A stretch of 64,000 bases of DNA from Branchiostoma floridae (lineage: Eukaryota > Chordata > Leptocardii > Amphioxiformes > Branchiostomatidae), in assembly GCF_000003815.2 (NCBI RefSeq), contig NC_049991.1, forward strand, positions 2,227,969-2,291,968, written 5' to 3'. Position 1 is the stretch's first letter. Each line of letters begins with the position of its first letter. The notes beneath the pieces are model-generated. The model had not been told where the DNA came from, made no database searches, and was given only the letters and a program-made list of their open reading frames with translations. Shown one piece after another: positions 1 through 11,064 of this stretch. Both the position numbers and the translations under genes were made by a program.

Positions 1-204
1 TAAACTAATATCCTCTAAAGAAGAAATAGATTTCATTTCGTAATATGATTTTAGCGGCACAAATTTCTTCGGCGAAAAATATGATTCCCAAGTCGTTCCC
101 ACCAGAGCCCCCCTCCCCCTTTTGTCCTGAGAAACAAAATCGCCATTACAAAGTTTCTTGCAATATTTACTTAACAAAATACTTCAGCAAACAGCAAAAC
201 TCAC

Positions 205-383
205 CTCCTAGACGCTTTCACGATGTAGAAGAAGAGTCCCACAAGAAGACACAGCACAAGCCGTATCGCTGCCAGTCGTACCATGGCTCTTTTCTTCGCT
301 CGTTTTTCCGTCAACCTTGTCCGTTTCGTCTCTTCTGTGTTCTCCTCTTCAGCATTGTGTTTCGCCACCTGGCGTTCAACCAT
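205..383 (-). CDS. First coding exon of a membrane-anchored protein (partial)
   Basis: I do not recognise this gene. The minus strand opens at ATG 383 (context gcaATGG) and reads 59 codons plus 2 nt to a consensus donor, exon end 205 followed by GTGAGT. The peptide is highly charged over about residues 1-33 (many K, R, E), then has a hydrophobic stretch LVLCLLVGLFFYIV at about residues 43-56, ending in KASR. This is the layout of a type II signal anchor or single-pass membrane protein. A second ATG at 284-282 has a stronger Kozak context (gccATGG) and would start the protein just before the membrane segment. The rest of the gene lies left of the window, so no family can be assigned. The readable frame, the donor and the membrane segment are seen; that it is a real exon is inferred. 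Confidence 0.45.
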
Positions 384-894
384 TGCCCCATACTAAGCTA
401 CAATATCTACAGGACACGTATGACGGCACGCTGACGTACATATGGGTCGATAGGAACAACTTTTGTCAACAAAACTACAAGCGTCATATTTTTTTTCTCT
501 CCACGAGTAAAGTACACGTCTCCTTCCGGTTGACATGGAGGGCGACAAAACGTATAAAAAAAGAAGTGTCAACATCATTTGAGGAAATTTTATCTCAATA
601 CGCCTCAGACTTCCCCACAAAATTATTACGTTGTTTTCGTAGCGTTTAAAAAGTTTTTTTTTACTGTTTATGTTGTGTATCTACCATAGACTGATTTGAT
701 AGAAATTGTGGTTGTTTTGTCGCTCTCTAATATGTAGTTGAAAGGTCAAGATTTTTTTGGCATTACCTCTGAAGTGGAGACAAAAGGTGGGAAAGGCCAA
801 CAAGTGGGACCTACAATTTACAGATGATCCTATCAATCTGTGGAAAGATCTAGCTACTTTGTATTTCAATCTATCTATTCTAACATGAACATGT

Positions 895-935
895 AGATTC
901 CGGGCCGAACGCTCTACCAGTTATGCCACACAAGA
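895..935 (-). repeat. tRNA-derived SINE fragment
   Basis: On the minus strand this reads like the A-box end of a tRNA-derived SINE (TGGCATAACTGGTAGAGCG). It is a short fragment beside the foldback element at 943-1037. No intact tRNA cloverleaf can be formed. Confidence 0.4.
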
Positions 936-942
936 TAAATTG

Positions 943-1037
943 TAGCCTAAGTACCATCCTCCATAGTGACCGCTGGCTCACTACTTTCGCTTGCTTTAAA
1001 TACAGCGGTCACTACGGAAAAGATGGTACTCGGGCTA
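943..1037. mobile_element. Foldback MITE, TAGCCT family (degenerate copy)
   Basis: Imperfect inverted repeat: TAGCCTAAGTACCATCCTCC at the left is mirrored by GATGGTACTCGGGCTA at the right, with GTGACCGCTG and CAGCGGTCAC as inner arms. A cleaner copy of the same family is at 37251-37368. The open frame starting at 966 is largely this element and is not treated as a gene. Confidence 0.6.
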
Positions 1038-2254
1038 GATAAATTGCCTTCAATCTCTCATGGTACTTTATCTAAAATATTTGCAAAACGTATCCAGTTA
1101 TGTTGCTTATTACAAAAAAGTACATTTGCATTGTGCATCTTAGGCATGCAAACCAGGTCACCTCTACTCTTTTCAACAAGTTTGCTGGGTTCTTTTACAA
1201 AGTTTGACACTCAAGTTTTACACCTGAAGCAGTCTCATACATGGGGCTATGGCCGCCGGCTTTACATCACCACTCAAATGACAAATACAACCCCTTACAA
1301 CATGTCAAAGCTGAAGCCAACCCTAGACAATTTGCTTGATTAAACTCCAGCACACAGAATTTGATCCAGATGGCCAAGCAGTGGAGTTGTGTTATCGCTT
1401 GCGCCACAGGGACTATTCTTTCTGGTAACTTCATCATAACCCATATTAGGTATGTCCAAGGGGTATAACACTTATTATATCAAATGAAGACAACAGAGAC
1501 ACATACATTTGGTCTATAGCTTGTCATACTTTATTTGTCATTTCCTAGTTACCTCCCTTGTATCAAGAGTAGACAATTGCTATACATCAATGTCTTTGTC
1601 CAAGTAGAAATGTGTTATAATCTTGGCCACAGCTGCCACATACACATTTACCAAGAAATAGCTGCAGACGTCTTAAATCCAATTTTACCCCTTGATAACC
1701 CAGTGCATAATGCACATTGTATGCATGCCTTCTAGCAGGATAGAAAGGTACTGCAGCCGAGTTGTAAGAATTTATTGATGTATACAATGTGTTGCATATA
1801 TATAGATTAACAACTGCAGTCTGGAGAAGAATGCACCATGTTTAACAGTTACAGTCTACCCAATAGTAGTAGTGCCATGTAATTTGATGGGCAACCGATA
1901 TTCTGTACTGTCTGAATCGCTTTACAACCATATACTTCTGGGAGGAAATGAAAAGACATAAGGGTACTGTTAAACATTCTCCTTGCCTGTGGCCTATACA
2001 ATACACCTTATGGAGGGTCTGCTAAACAGGGCTGACGTTTCCACTTCTGTAGGCGTGGCCTGTAACCAGCTGTCAGCCAATCAGAGAATCTGCTTTTCCT
2101 CAAGAAAACATTAAGGCAATTTTCTGATTGGCTCACAGTTGGTCAAATCCGCCAAGTGTGTGAGAATCAGTCCTATAAACTGTATGACATTCTTCTGTAT
2201 ACAAATGTATATACAATTTTTGTACATGTCTTTTTAGTTCAGTTTTTTTCCCTA
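1038..2254. other. Intergenic stretch, no gene seen, includes CPSF4 3' UTR
   Basis: No frame in this interval has recognisable protein similarity or a supported exon structure. The right-hand end below 2255 should hold the 3' UTR of CPSF4 (minus strand), but I could not fix a poly(A) site. The 1535-1787 open frames on both strands look like chance frames. Confidence 0.5.
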
Positions 2255-5200
2255 TCAGGATGGTACTTGTGGAGGAGGGCCCATAGGTCTTGGGGGTGGA
2301 GGTCCAGGTGGTCTTGTTGGGGGAGGATGACCAGGTGAGCCGTGCTGACCGGGGTGTAAGGAGGTGCTGAGGAATGCCAGGTGGCCCTTGGGACACTTGT
2401 TGGCATAGTGGCCTTTTTCTCCACACTGCATTAAGGAACAATAGAAAATAGAAGTTTTGTCAATACAACAAAAGTATAGTAGCTTTTACACAATCAAGTA
2501 TTAACTACAAATACAAAAGAAATCTTAGAATTCTTTTTAGTAAACAATAAAAGCCAACATATGTAAGTCTCTAAAACCTTTATGAAATCAGATGGGATTT
2601 ATTGTGGGTTTCAGTGTATTTTCAAATCACAAAGCAATCTTTTATGTATTAACCTATTTCTTTCATTGTGAGTGATAGAAGTATTCTCTTTGCTATCTAT
2701 GACCAAATATAAATGTGGATCTTACAAGGCATGTAAGGCTGTAGTATAATAATGTTAATTTTTCATTGTGAAAAATCAAAGCAAAATTGTTTATCTGTTT
2801 TCTGAAATTGCTGATAAACAAAAACATATTCAGTGCCTCTCTCTCTCTCTCTCTGTCAGTCAGTCTATACAGACTATGACACTAAGTGCCTCTAAGGCCA
2901 CACCAATCTAATTTCTTGGTTCACGGATTCGCTCGCTCCTATTTTTTGGAAAAAAAAAATAAAAATAAAAATTACCACTCAGCAAATTTTCACCATTAAT
3001 GATGCCATTCACCAACTTTCTGGTGTAGCAAATTGGCCTTTATATATATATAAGCTCCTTAAAGTGTGGGTACAGGTGCTGTTACTGTACAATAATAGTG
3101 TTTTTGTACTTTTTTCAAGCTGAAAACATTTTTTCTGTATGTTTTGGATTAGTCGTTACCTTTACCCCAACCATTTTTATTTTTATTTCGCCCTCTCGCT
3201 CCATATTTTTTATGAAAAAAATCTGTGAACCAAGAAATTAAATTGGTGTGGCCTAAGGCTCCCTAAACGTGGAGAAGGTTGATTAATTAGTACCTTGAAA
3301 CATGTGACGGACTCCAGCGGTCTGTACTGTCCAGCAGGACCGCGCTCCTCTCGTGGTCGGAACTGGTATCCAGGACCGTGGGAGGGAGACGTAAAGTTCT
3401 GTAATTCAAAAACGAGTTTCAGATAATCGTTGAAGCAGCATAGTATACATGGAATAACAGTATTTGAAATACCCGTCTGCAATCTGAAAATAAATTTCCA
3501 AGATTGCAGAAGGAAAAAAAAATCAGTTTTCGACACTCAAAAGCCCCAAAATTTGATCTGTGCTCCCCAAGTCTAGTCTATTACATTGCACGGCGCGTGT
3601 GATGGAGCCAGAGAATAACAACAAAAAAGATGCAACATTACAAATAAATGCTAAACCCTAAAAGACCCACAAAAAGAATATGTTTTCTTACCTGTGCTTC
3701 GGGCTGTGCATTGGGGTTACTGGGACAGCCGATTGCTTTGTGCCCACTCTCACCACAGTGATGGCAAACTATAGACGTCTTCTTTGTCGCAGTGTCAGAT
3801 ATTGGAAGATCAAACTTGGGACTAGAGTTGGAGGAAACATACAGTAATTAGCACTACAAATACAATGCAGGATTTCCAGTTGAAAGCGATCTAGAACAAG
3901 TTTAGCTTACTGGAGACCGTCTCTTCTACTGGACTTCCAGTTGTGTCGCTAACCCGACATACACGCAACCGGAAAAGGCTGTGGTCCTTATACCCCCTTC
4001 ACATTAGGCGCGATTCGATCGGACGATGAGTCTGCGAGCTCTAAATTACGAGGAGGCATGACCATGACGGGAAGGGGGAACTCAGCCATTTCTTCGTCGG
4101 CATCAGGGTCATGCCTCCTTGTAAATTAGAGCTCGCAGACTCGTCGTCCGATCGAATCGCGCCTAATGTGAAGGGGGTATTAGGACAGGACGTTTGGAAC
4201 AAACACAAAACCATTAAGAACATTTCTGCATTGACAGTAATACATATACTAATAGTCAGATTTTCAAAGTCATCAAGTTTGTATACTTACTGCTTGTACT
4301 TGCACTTGGGCCCCTCGGGACAGAAGCCTACCATGTAGTTCATACACATGGTTCTTCTGACATGTCTGTTCTTACAGTGTGGACCTGAGGAGGAAGACAC
4401 ACAAACCTCAACACACAATCATGGTATGTTCAAGTACTACAGTTATGGAACTAAATGTGTGCAGGACAAGACAAGTCCATTGACCTGATTGCCCAGGGCT
4501 TAAGTGCCAAACAGGCAAGTTCATGTGTAAGTAAGTCCTACTTTCTATGTAGGTGCAGTTTTCCATAGTATCTCCGCTAACATATTCCAATTTTACAAAT
4601 ATACGTTGTACCAGCATAATTCTTATTTTATCAACAGAAGTGGGGAGAATATGTTAAGAAACGATTCTACAGCAACACAGATCGAAAATGTAAGCAGTCG
4701 ACCAAAAGAGGCTAGGGTTGACAGGTCTCTCCTACTACTAAGTTAGGGTTGCTCAGGTAAAACATGTTTTCCTAGGCCATATGATTTCAAACTCCATTTT
4801 GCTAACATATCATTGTGTCAAAGTTGAAACATAATTCAATCTCCAAGCAGATCCTACACGGCATAAGATAGTACCAAACTGGCCAAGGCGTGTAGTCAGC
4901 CAAAAGGTGTCCATTTGCCCCGATAGTGAAACACACTACTAAGCCGGCTTCACTACTTGCCAGCTTTTGACACGTATCTTATGCTACCGTAGGATCTGCT
5001 TGGAGATTAACATAATTAAGATCTTACCATGTTTACAGAAGCCCCTGTCATACCAGGCACAGTCTTTAATCTTAGACTCAGGATCAATATGTAGGAACGG
5101 ACATTCCTTATTACTACAAGCTCCTGGGAGAAACAAAAACAGGAAAAAGACAGTTTAACACATTGCATTCTTCATTAGTCAGTGCTCGAAATACTTTTTT

Positions 5201-7027
5201 CTGCCAAGTTGCACAGGCGGCATCCTGAGTCGAGAGCTAGATGGTACCATGCCCCACTTCCAAGTTATTACTTACTTCAAATCAGCTACTTATCCATTAT
5301 CTTTACTTACAGCCACATGGAACTACTTATGTTTTATCTTATCAAGAAGTAAATACAAAAGCTTATGCACATTTATGTGAGGAGAAAGCAATGTTGCAAC
5401 TGCAACATTTCAAGTTGTGCACTGTACTACCTTGACCCAAAGATTAAGTTGTGCCAAGCAAAATTTGCTTGCATTTGCAAGTTGGTATTTCGACGAGCAC
5501 TGTAAGTGTATGCAAAGCAAGACATTCAAGTGCAACAAAAAGACAAGTTAACAAAATTTCAGTAGTAAAGCTACTACTTTTAATCTTTGTTACAAAACAA
5601 CAGAAATGTCCAATACACTTGCAGCAGGGTTCTAGCTAGTGCATTTTAGCGTATTTGTGACCCCTACGCTAAAATAAGGGCCACTACGCTAATTTTTAAC
5701 TAGTGTAGTGGTGCTTTGCTGTCATTTGCTTGTTCAACAATGACTAATAAATGTCTGAACAATGAAAAATGATGATATGCCACACAAAACTGACCCCAAA
5801 ATCCTAACTTTTAACTCTACATCTTCAAATCTCACTGTGGATGGACCAAGACCAAAACCCACACCAATCTCCTGATTAGTCGCGTTGCTACCATGCCATT
5901 CCCACTACGCTAAAATAAAATCCTGGCTAGAACCCTGTACAAATCACAGCGTAGGGTGGTCCTATGCTCATCTGTGCTAAAAACAACTCTGAGTCACTCC
6001 AGAAACAAGGACATCTACTCACCAAATTTTGAATAGAAGTAACACTCGGGCATCTTGGTCATGTCATACTCGTGTAGAAACTCACACTGGTCTCCCTTCT
6101 TACACAGCCCCCGCAGCCAGTGTTTACACACGACACTCTTCTCCCCGCGGACATGTCTGAACGGGCAGCTCGCACCCTTCACACAGCTCCCCCGCACAAA
6201 GTAGTCACAAATTGCAGCACCAGATTCTAGGATAAAAAGAGAATAAAAGGTACAGACATGGTGAGTGTGAAGTTTGAGGAAAAATGGTGGTAAAAGTAAA
6301 TGATACTGTATAACTTTTTCATATTATAACAATGAAAAAATATATATATATAGATATAGAATACAACATGGGGTATTCTATATCGTCCCGTGGGAAGGCC
6401 AAGACCGAAGGTAAGTGCATGATGGGGAAATAACTCTGGAAATCGATATCTAATCTTAAATCTGTCTGTGTATTGTAACATACAGCTGCACACATTTTAA
6501 GGATGGCTTTGTTCAAAATTATGTTGAAGAATGAAATCAGGAATATCTAGATATCTGTGTTGTTAGTACATAAAAATACTGGGTACCAAAACAATTTGAT
6601 GATGGAAGACGTGTTCAACAAAGCAAGGTAGATAATTTAAGGAACCGATTTTAGAAATTTATTAACACATATTTACTTGCGAGTTGCGACACTACATGCA
6701 CTTCAAAGTTCAAGTATCCTTATCCTCGAGATTTGAACGTTTACTGAGCCCGAGCACATCAAAACACTTCTTACAGAAGGTAGAGATTATAGCGTGCTTA
6801 ATTTTGACCACTTAGACACAACCACGACAGTATCAAGGTAGTTATATTCCCACATTTTACACAAAATTCAAGCATGCCCCCCTCCCCCACGCCATGATCC
6901 CTCGTGCAGGGTAAATTTTCTTACTGTCCATTCCGGGGAAGGGTAGCGGCTGTGAGCCTCTCTGCTCCTCTATAGCGATCTCCATCTCAAACCTGATCCC
7001 TCCGACACTCGCTACGACCTCCTCCAT
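2255..7027 (-). CDS. CPSF4: Cleavage and polyadenylation specificity factor subunit 4 (CPSF30)
   Basis: Subunit of the nuclear CPSF complex; in the family it binds the AAUAAA signal during mRNA 3'-end formation. Coding exons: 7027-6925, 6226-6023, 5123-5028, 4384-4291, 3821-3692, 3398-3294, 2425-2255; 903 nt, 300 aa, all GT-AG, phases closing exactly. Five CCCH fingers are visible with ligands at C41/C49/C55/H59, C68/C76/C82/H86, C96/C105/C110/H114, C124/C132/C138/H142 and C148/C156/C162/H166. Two CCHC knuckles follow at C185-C198 and C242-C255, then a Pro/Gly-rich tail. Human CPSF4 has one knuckle, Drosophila Clipper two. Finger 2 ([18 protein letters not shown]) is the most conserved part and matches the vertebrate protein. 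The start is the first ATG of the exon encoding [10 protein letters not shown], the expected N-terminus. The gene is divergent from the arrestin gene at 7791. Confidence 0.96.
2896..3253. mobile_element. PIF/Harbinger-like MITE, GGCCACACCAAT family, copy 1
   Basis: The terminal inverted repeats start GGCCACACCAATCTAATTTC at the left and end GAAATTAAATTGGTGTGGCC at the right. The element is flanked by identical TAA trinucleotides (2893-2895 and 3254-3256), the 3-bp TWA duplication typical of PIF/Harbinger. It lies in CPSF4 intron 6. Other copies are at 27741-28106 and 53446-53807. Confidence 0.8.
3991..4179. mobile_element. Near-perfect foldback MITE with TTA duplication
   Basis: The arms are TACCCCCTTCACATTAGGCG and CGCCTAATGTGAAGGGGGTA; pairing continues through TCGATCGGACGA and the GAGCTC region for about 75 bp, leaving a short centre. 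TTA flanks both ends (3988-3990, 4180-4182), which suggests PIF/Harbinger-type insertion. It lies in CPSF4 intron 4. Confidence 0.8.
4840..5006. mobile_element. TCTCCAAGCAG terminal-inverted-repeat MITE, copy 1
   Basis: It begins TCTCCAAGCAGATCCTA and ends TAGGATCTGCTTGGAGA. The interior contains the TTGCCAGCTTTTGA motif found in the other copies (15155-16177, 41195-41358, 62390-62521). It lies in CPSF4 intron 3, a few bases from the exon 3 donor. No clear target duplication is visible here. Confidence 0.75.
5625..5937. mobile_element. Terminal-inverted-repeat element in CPSF4 intron 2
   Basis: CAGGGTTCTAGCTAG at the left is mirrored by CTGGCTAGAACCCTG at the right. The internal motif CTACGCTAAAATA recurs in direct and inverted orientation. 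The termini resemble the hAT-like CAGGGCTCTAGCCAG family found elsewhere in the window, but no 8-bp duplication was found around this copy. Confidence 0.6.
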
Positions 7028-7790
7028 CCTGAATGTCTTTAAGGAGTACCAGAAATCTTAGAAATTCTCCAGACAAAAACCTCAGAAATGGCGGCGCATC
7101 GAAGCTAAGCCTAGTGTCAAAGGTGAGAAGACGATTGCAAATGGAAGAATAGGGGTGTTGGAAACCTTCTTCTAATCTCATAAAATTGCAGAAATACCGC
7201 AAAATCGACACCAATGAGACCACATGTTTGAAAACATATACATTCTTCTGTATAGTAGACTTAAAAATCAATTTATAAAGCTAAATTAAGTAATTTGTCC
7301 GTTATTATTCATAGCAATGCTCCCTTTTTACTATGAAAAGTTCTATTCACCGCATCGGTACCAAAAAAGAGTGTTGAACACTTGGTCCAAAAACTCTCCA
7401 ACCAATGTAAATATAATCCAATTCGAAAGATATAAACAATTTTAAAACTCAAAATCGGTTGCTCACCTAATATTTACGCAATTTTATCAATCCATTAGGG
7501 ATAAACTATACTTTTGGATATTAATTGTTTGGTTGCGTTCATGCCCAAAGTGAAAGTTGTGATCACTTCCGAGTTGTATACTCCAGGGGGAAGTCACCGA
7601 TTTTATCCCGCCCATATGCGAGCAACTGACTCCAAGACAAGTTCCTCTCGAGACATTATCATCCAGTCTGGACAAAAAGACGTCTTGCTACATATTCTTG
7701 TTCTTACGGAGAATAGTCCACGTTTTAAAGGGATGAACTTGAACGAGAGGTTGTCTTTCGAAGTGAAAGTTGCACCCTGTTATTTTGGAA
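7028..7790. promoter_or_regulatory. Divergent intergenic promoter region, CPSF4 / arrestin gene
   Basis: 763 bp separate the CPSF4 start codon (minus strand) from the arrestin gene start codon (plus strand), so both genes probably share a divergent promoter region. A YY1-like AAATGGCGGC lies at 7086-7095, about 60 bp upstream of the CPSF4 ATG, as in many housekeeping 5' ends. No TATA box was identified. The open frame starting at 7514 is in a different frame from the arrestin start and is treated as 5' UTR. Confidence 0.5.
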
Positions 7791-10700
7791 ATGAACGAGC
7801 TCGTGCTGAGGACCAACAAGGGACAGTATGTGGGCGGAGAGACCGTCTATGGGTGAGTGTATAGTGTTACTGGAATGTTAAATCATTTAGATTGGTCAAG
7901 GTTAGATACACAAACAAATTATGGTATATGGGATTGTCTGGACTTTGAACGTGTTAAATATGATTGACATTTATAATACATGTACAGTAATTGGTTTGAA
8001 CAAGAACAAGTTCTATAACGTGCTTGGTTTGAAGTGCTTTAACCACATGTAAATGTTTTAACAATAATTTTTCAATCCATAGTGTTAAGTTAATGAGATG
8101 AGAAGAACCATGATTTCATTTTTAAGTGTATTTTAAAACTGCATTTTATGATTACTAGTACTTCATTTCTTAGCAAACAAGGTCTCATTCATGAGTTTTG
8201 GCTTCCCCATTGATTTCAAATTTAAACTTTCTATGGGTGTATTCCTAATTATGAATAATGATTTGAAGTTCCTGTTAAATGGAAACATATTGATATCATT
8301 CATTCTATGTTGAGAGTGCATTGTGTAAAAAATTGCCATCAAACTCAAGACACCATAACTTGTATTACTTTAAATAGTCTCTAAATTTATGGCAGTTACA
8401 AACTGCAGTTTATAATATATCCTCTCGCCCAAAAGAGGCATGCTAGTACTGTTGTTCTGCTAGTATATGACTGCACCATTACAAACTGCTCGGACATCCT
8501 CCTAGCGCGTGGTAGCCAGGATACCAGACCCCCTACCCAGTCCGATAAATATCTATCGTGTTTGATTCAGTTGGCCTGCATAGGCCCTGGAAACAGTCTG
8601 GCATCCAGGCTAAGCATATGTGGCCGCTAAACATTGCCTGCTAATTTCTTCAGTTACAAACAAGCTGACATTTGGTCAGTGCTTTAAAAGGGAATTTCTC
8701 ACTACTATACAGTCATTTACTTTTTGACTCGGGGCTCTTTTAGGGTGCCCACTCGGAGCAATACTAGTACATAAATGACATCATTAAAAGAAAAAAATTG
8801 TATCATAGTACTAAGTATTCATACAATAAACCGTTGGGGAACTAAAACGAAAGGAAAGACTATAGTCAATGTCTTAGAAGTATAAGATTATCGCACACAA
8901 TTTATATGGTTGTCGTACATTCAAAATGGTTCTACTTCAAAATTGCTTAATAATATGTTTTGATTGAATATCATTACTCTGTCTTGCATGTAGCATTCCA
9001 GTGATCATATCTTGTTTATTCACATATTCAGAGCGGTGTATCTTCAAATTGACCGTGTTACGTCAGGAACTGGGGTCAAGCTGAAGTTTCACGGTTACGA
9101 AGACTGTAAGTATGCAGACAAGTACCTACATGTAGACTGTATGGTACGTGTATCATGTGTACAGGGAGAATGCTGGAATACCCAACTATATATAGGTATC
9201 ATATTTATGGGCGTGGGATAATACTGTCTCTTGTGTTTAGACACTTTAATAGCTAATAAAACTGTACTGTGTTTAAGTACTAGTACTTATCAATGGATAA
9301 TTATAATTACTGTAAAATTTAATGCATTTAAGTTTGCCTGGGGATTTGATTTTTAGCGGGAAAGTGGAGTATTTGCAGTGGTTTTAAGTTCGCGGTAGTG
9401 CCCAAAAAAATTACAGTCACTGTAGTCACAAAATTGTACTAATTGGAAAATGTTTGCGGTAAGACTGTCTTACGAAGACCTCGAACATAAAACCACCGCA
9501 AACATTTCTGCATTTACAGTATTAGAAAAGGTCACTTTTACTAAGAGTTGACGGCGCATAACCATTGTGTCAAACAGTGTCAAACATTGAAATAAATCAC
9601 TAGACACTGAAATTAGATGGAAGTTAATTCTTCATGAATGATACAAGTCTGACATCCTGTATTCATGCACATCCAATTAGCACATTGTTGCCATTACATC
9701 ATTACTGTTAATGTTGGATTCAGTTCCCAGTTCCCCAAACACCAGTTGGATTCTAGTAACACAATACACAAGTTGAAACAGAGGTGACATGTGTGAGGGT
9801 GCTTAGGGTCCCGCTCACATATCCATCATCGTATGATCAATAGGTTTACAACAGCAACTGAACTAAAACTAACTCTGTATCTGTATCTATATAGCCGGTA
9901 TAACTGCCCTTCGGCGTAACACACCAGCTTTGCAGGCACGCGGTGCAGCAGCAGCTGGTTATATCACACTGAACGATCCGTCACACCTAACTTCTGCACG
10001 GTGATCTATCTGCAAGCGTTCTTTAAAACCATCCAGAGAAGAGGCCCCTACTGTGCTTGGTGATAACAAGTTCCACTCTACGATAGTTCTGGGAAAATAC
10101 GAATTTTTGAACACATCAATCCTAGCTTGGTAACTCTGGTACTTGAAGTCATGGCTGTTTCTTGTTCTTTGGAGGAAGTACGCTAAATATACATAAATAA
10201 ACATATAAACTTAATTGCATCTTGTGACAGAAAAAGTTTCAATATCTTATTTTGGAAGGTTGGCTCTGTGTCAATATGTAGAATCAGAGAATCACAGAGA
10301 CTTTTTTCATCAACTTAATTTGTATCTTGTATGTATTTGCATGACAATTCTTTACCCTGAATTCAGAGGAACCTGCCATAGGTATCACATATTATACTAA
10401 AAATGTAAAATCAAGGAACTATCAATTTTCTTCAAACAATGACTGTTTATTAAAGGTAGAGAACGTACCTCCAAATTTTCGATGTTTCAGTACATCTTGG
10501 ACGCGGAGAATGGTCTAGTCTCGATCTCGTGAGAGAATACGAGACTAGACCAGGCTTGCATAGATCATCTGCCCCCTCCCCCCTATTCTCTCACGAGATC
10601 GAGACTAGACCATTCTCCGCATCCAAGATGTACTGTTTTATGTGCTGTTTAATATAAACAGTCATTGTTCGAAGAAAATTGATAGTAACTTAAACATACG

Positions 10701-11024
10701 TGACTGATGAACCTCGTCAACGAAAATCAAGGAAGAAAGTCATGTAAAAGTTGGTTGCCTCACAACAAATTACATGAATTAAGTGGCTTTTCATCATCAT
10801 AGTACATCAGGTTTATTACATCAGGTTACACCGGTGAAGTACAGTCCGAAGTACAATTTTTCCAGTAATACTTCTGTCCTTCATGGCATGACTACTTAAC
10901 TATTCCCTGACAGTCCAATGTCTCTTTCTATCATAATATGTCATTAAGATTATGTATGGTTGGCCAACTCTGCCGCTTTTAGTAGTTTTACTTCCTACAA
11001 ATTATAGGAATTGATTTGAATAGG

Positions 11025-11064
<40 letters not shown>

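Noticed and set aside
966-1343. 125-codon plus-strand frame
   Set aside because: Its first part is the foldback element at 943-1037; the rest has no similarity or splice context.
7514-7864. 116-codon open frame overlapping arrestin exon 1
   Set aside because: It is in a different frame from the arrestin start at 7791, has no domain similarity, and reads through the exon 1 donor into the intron.
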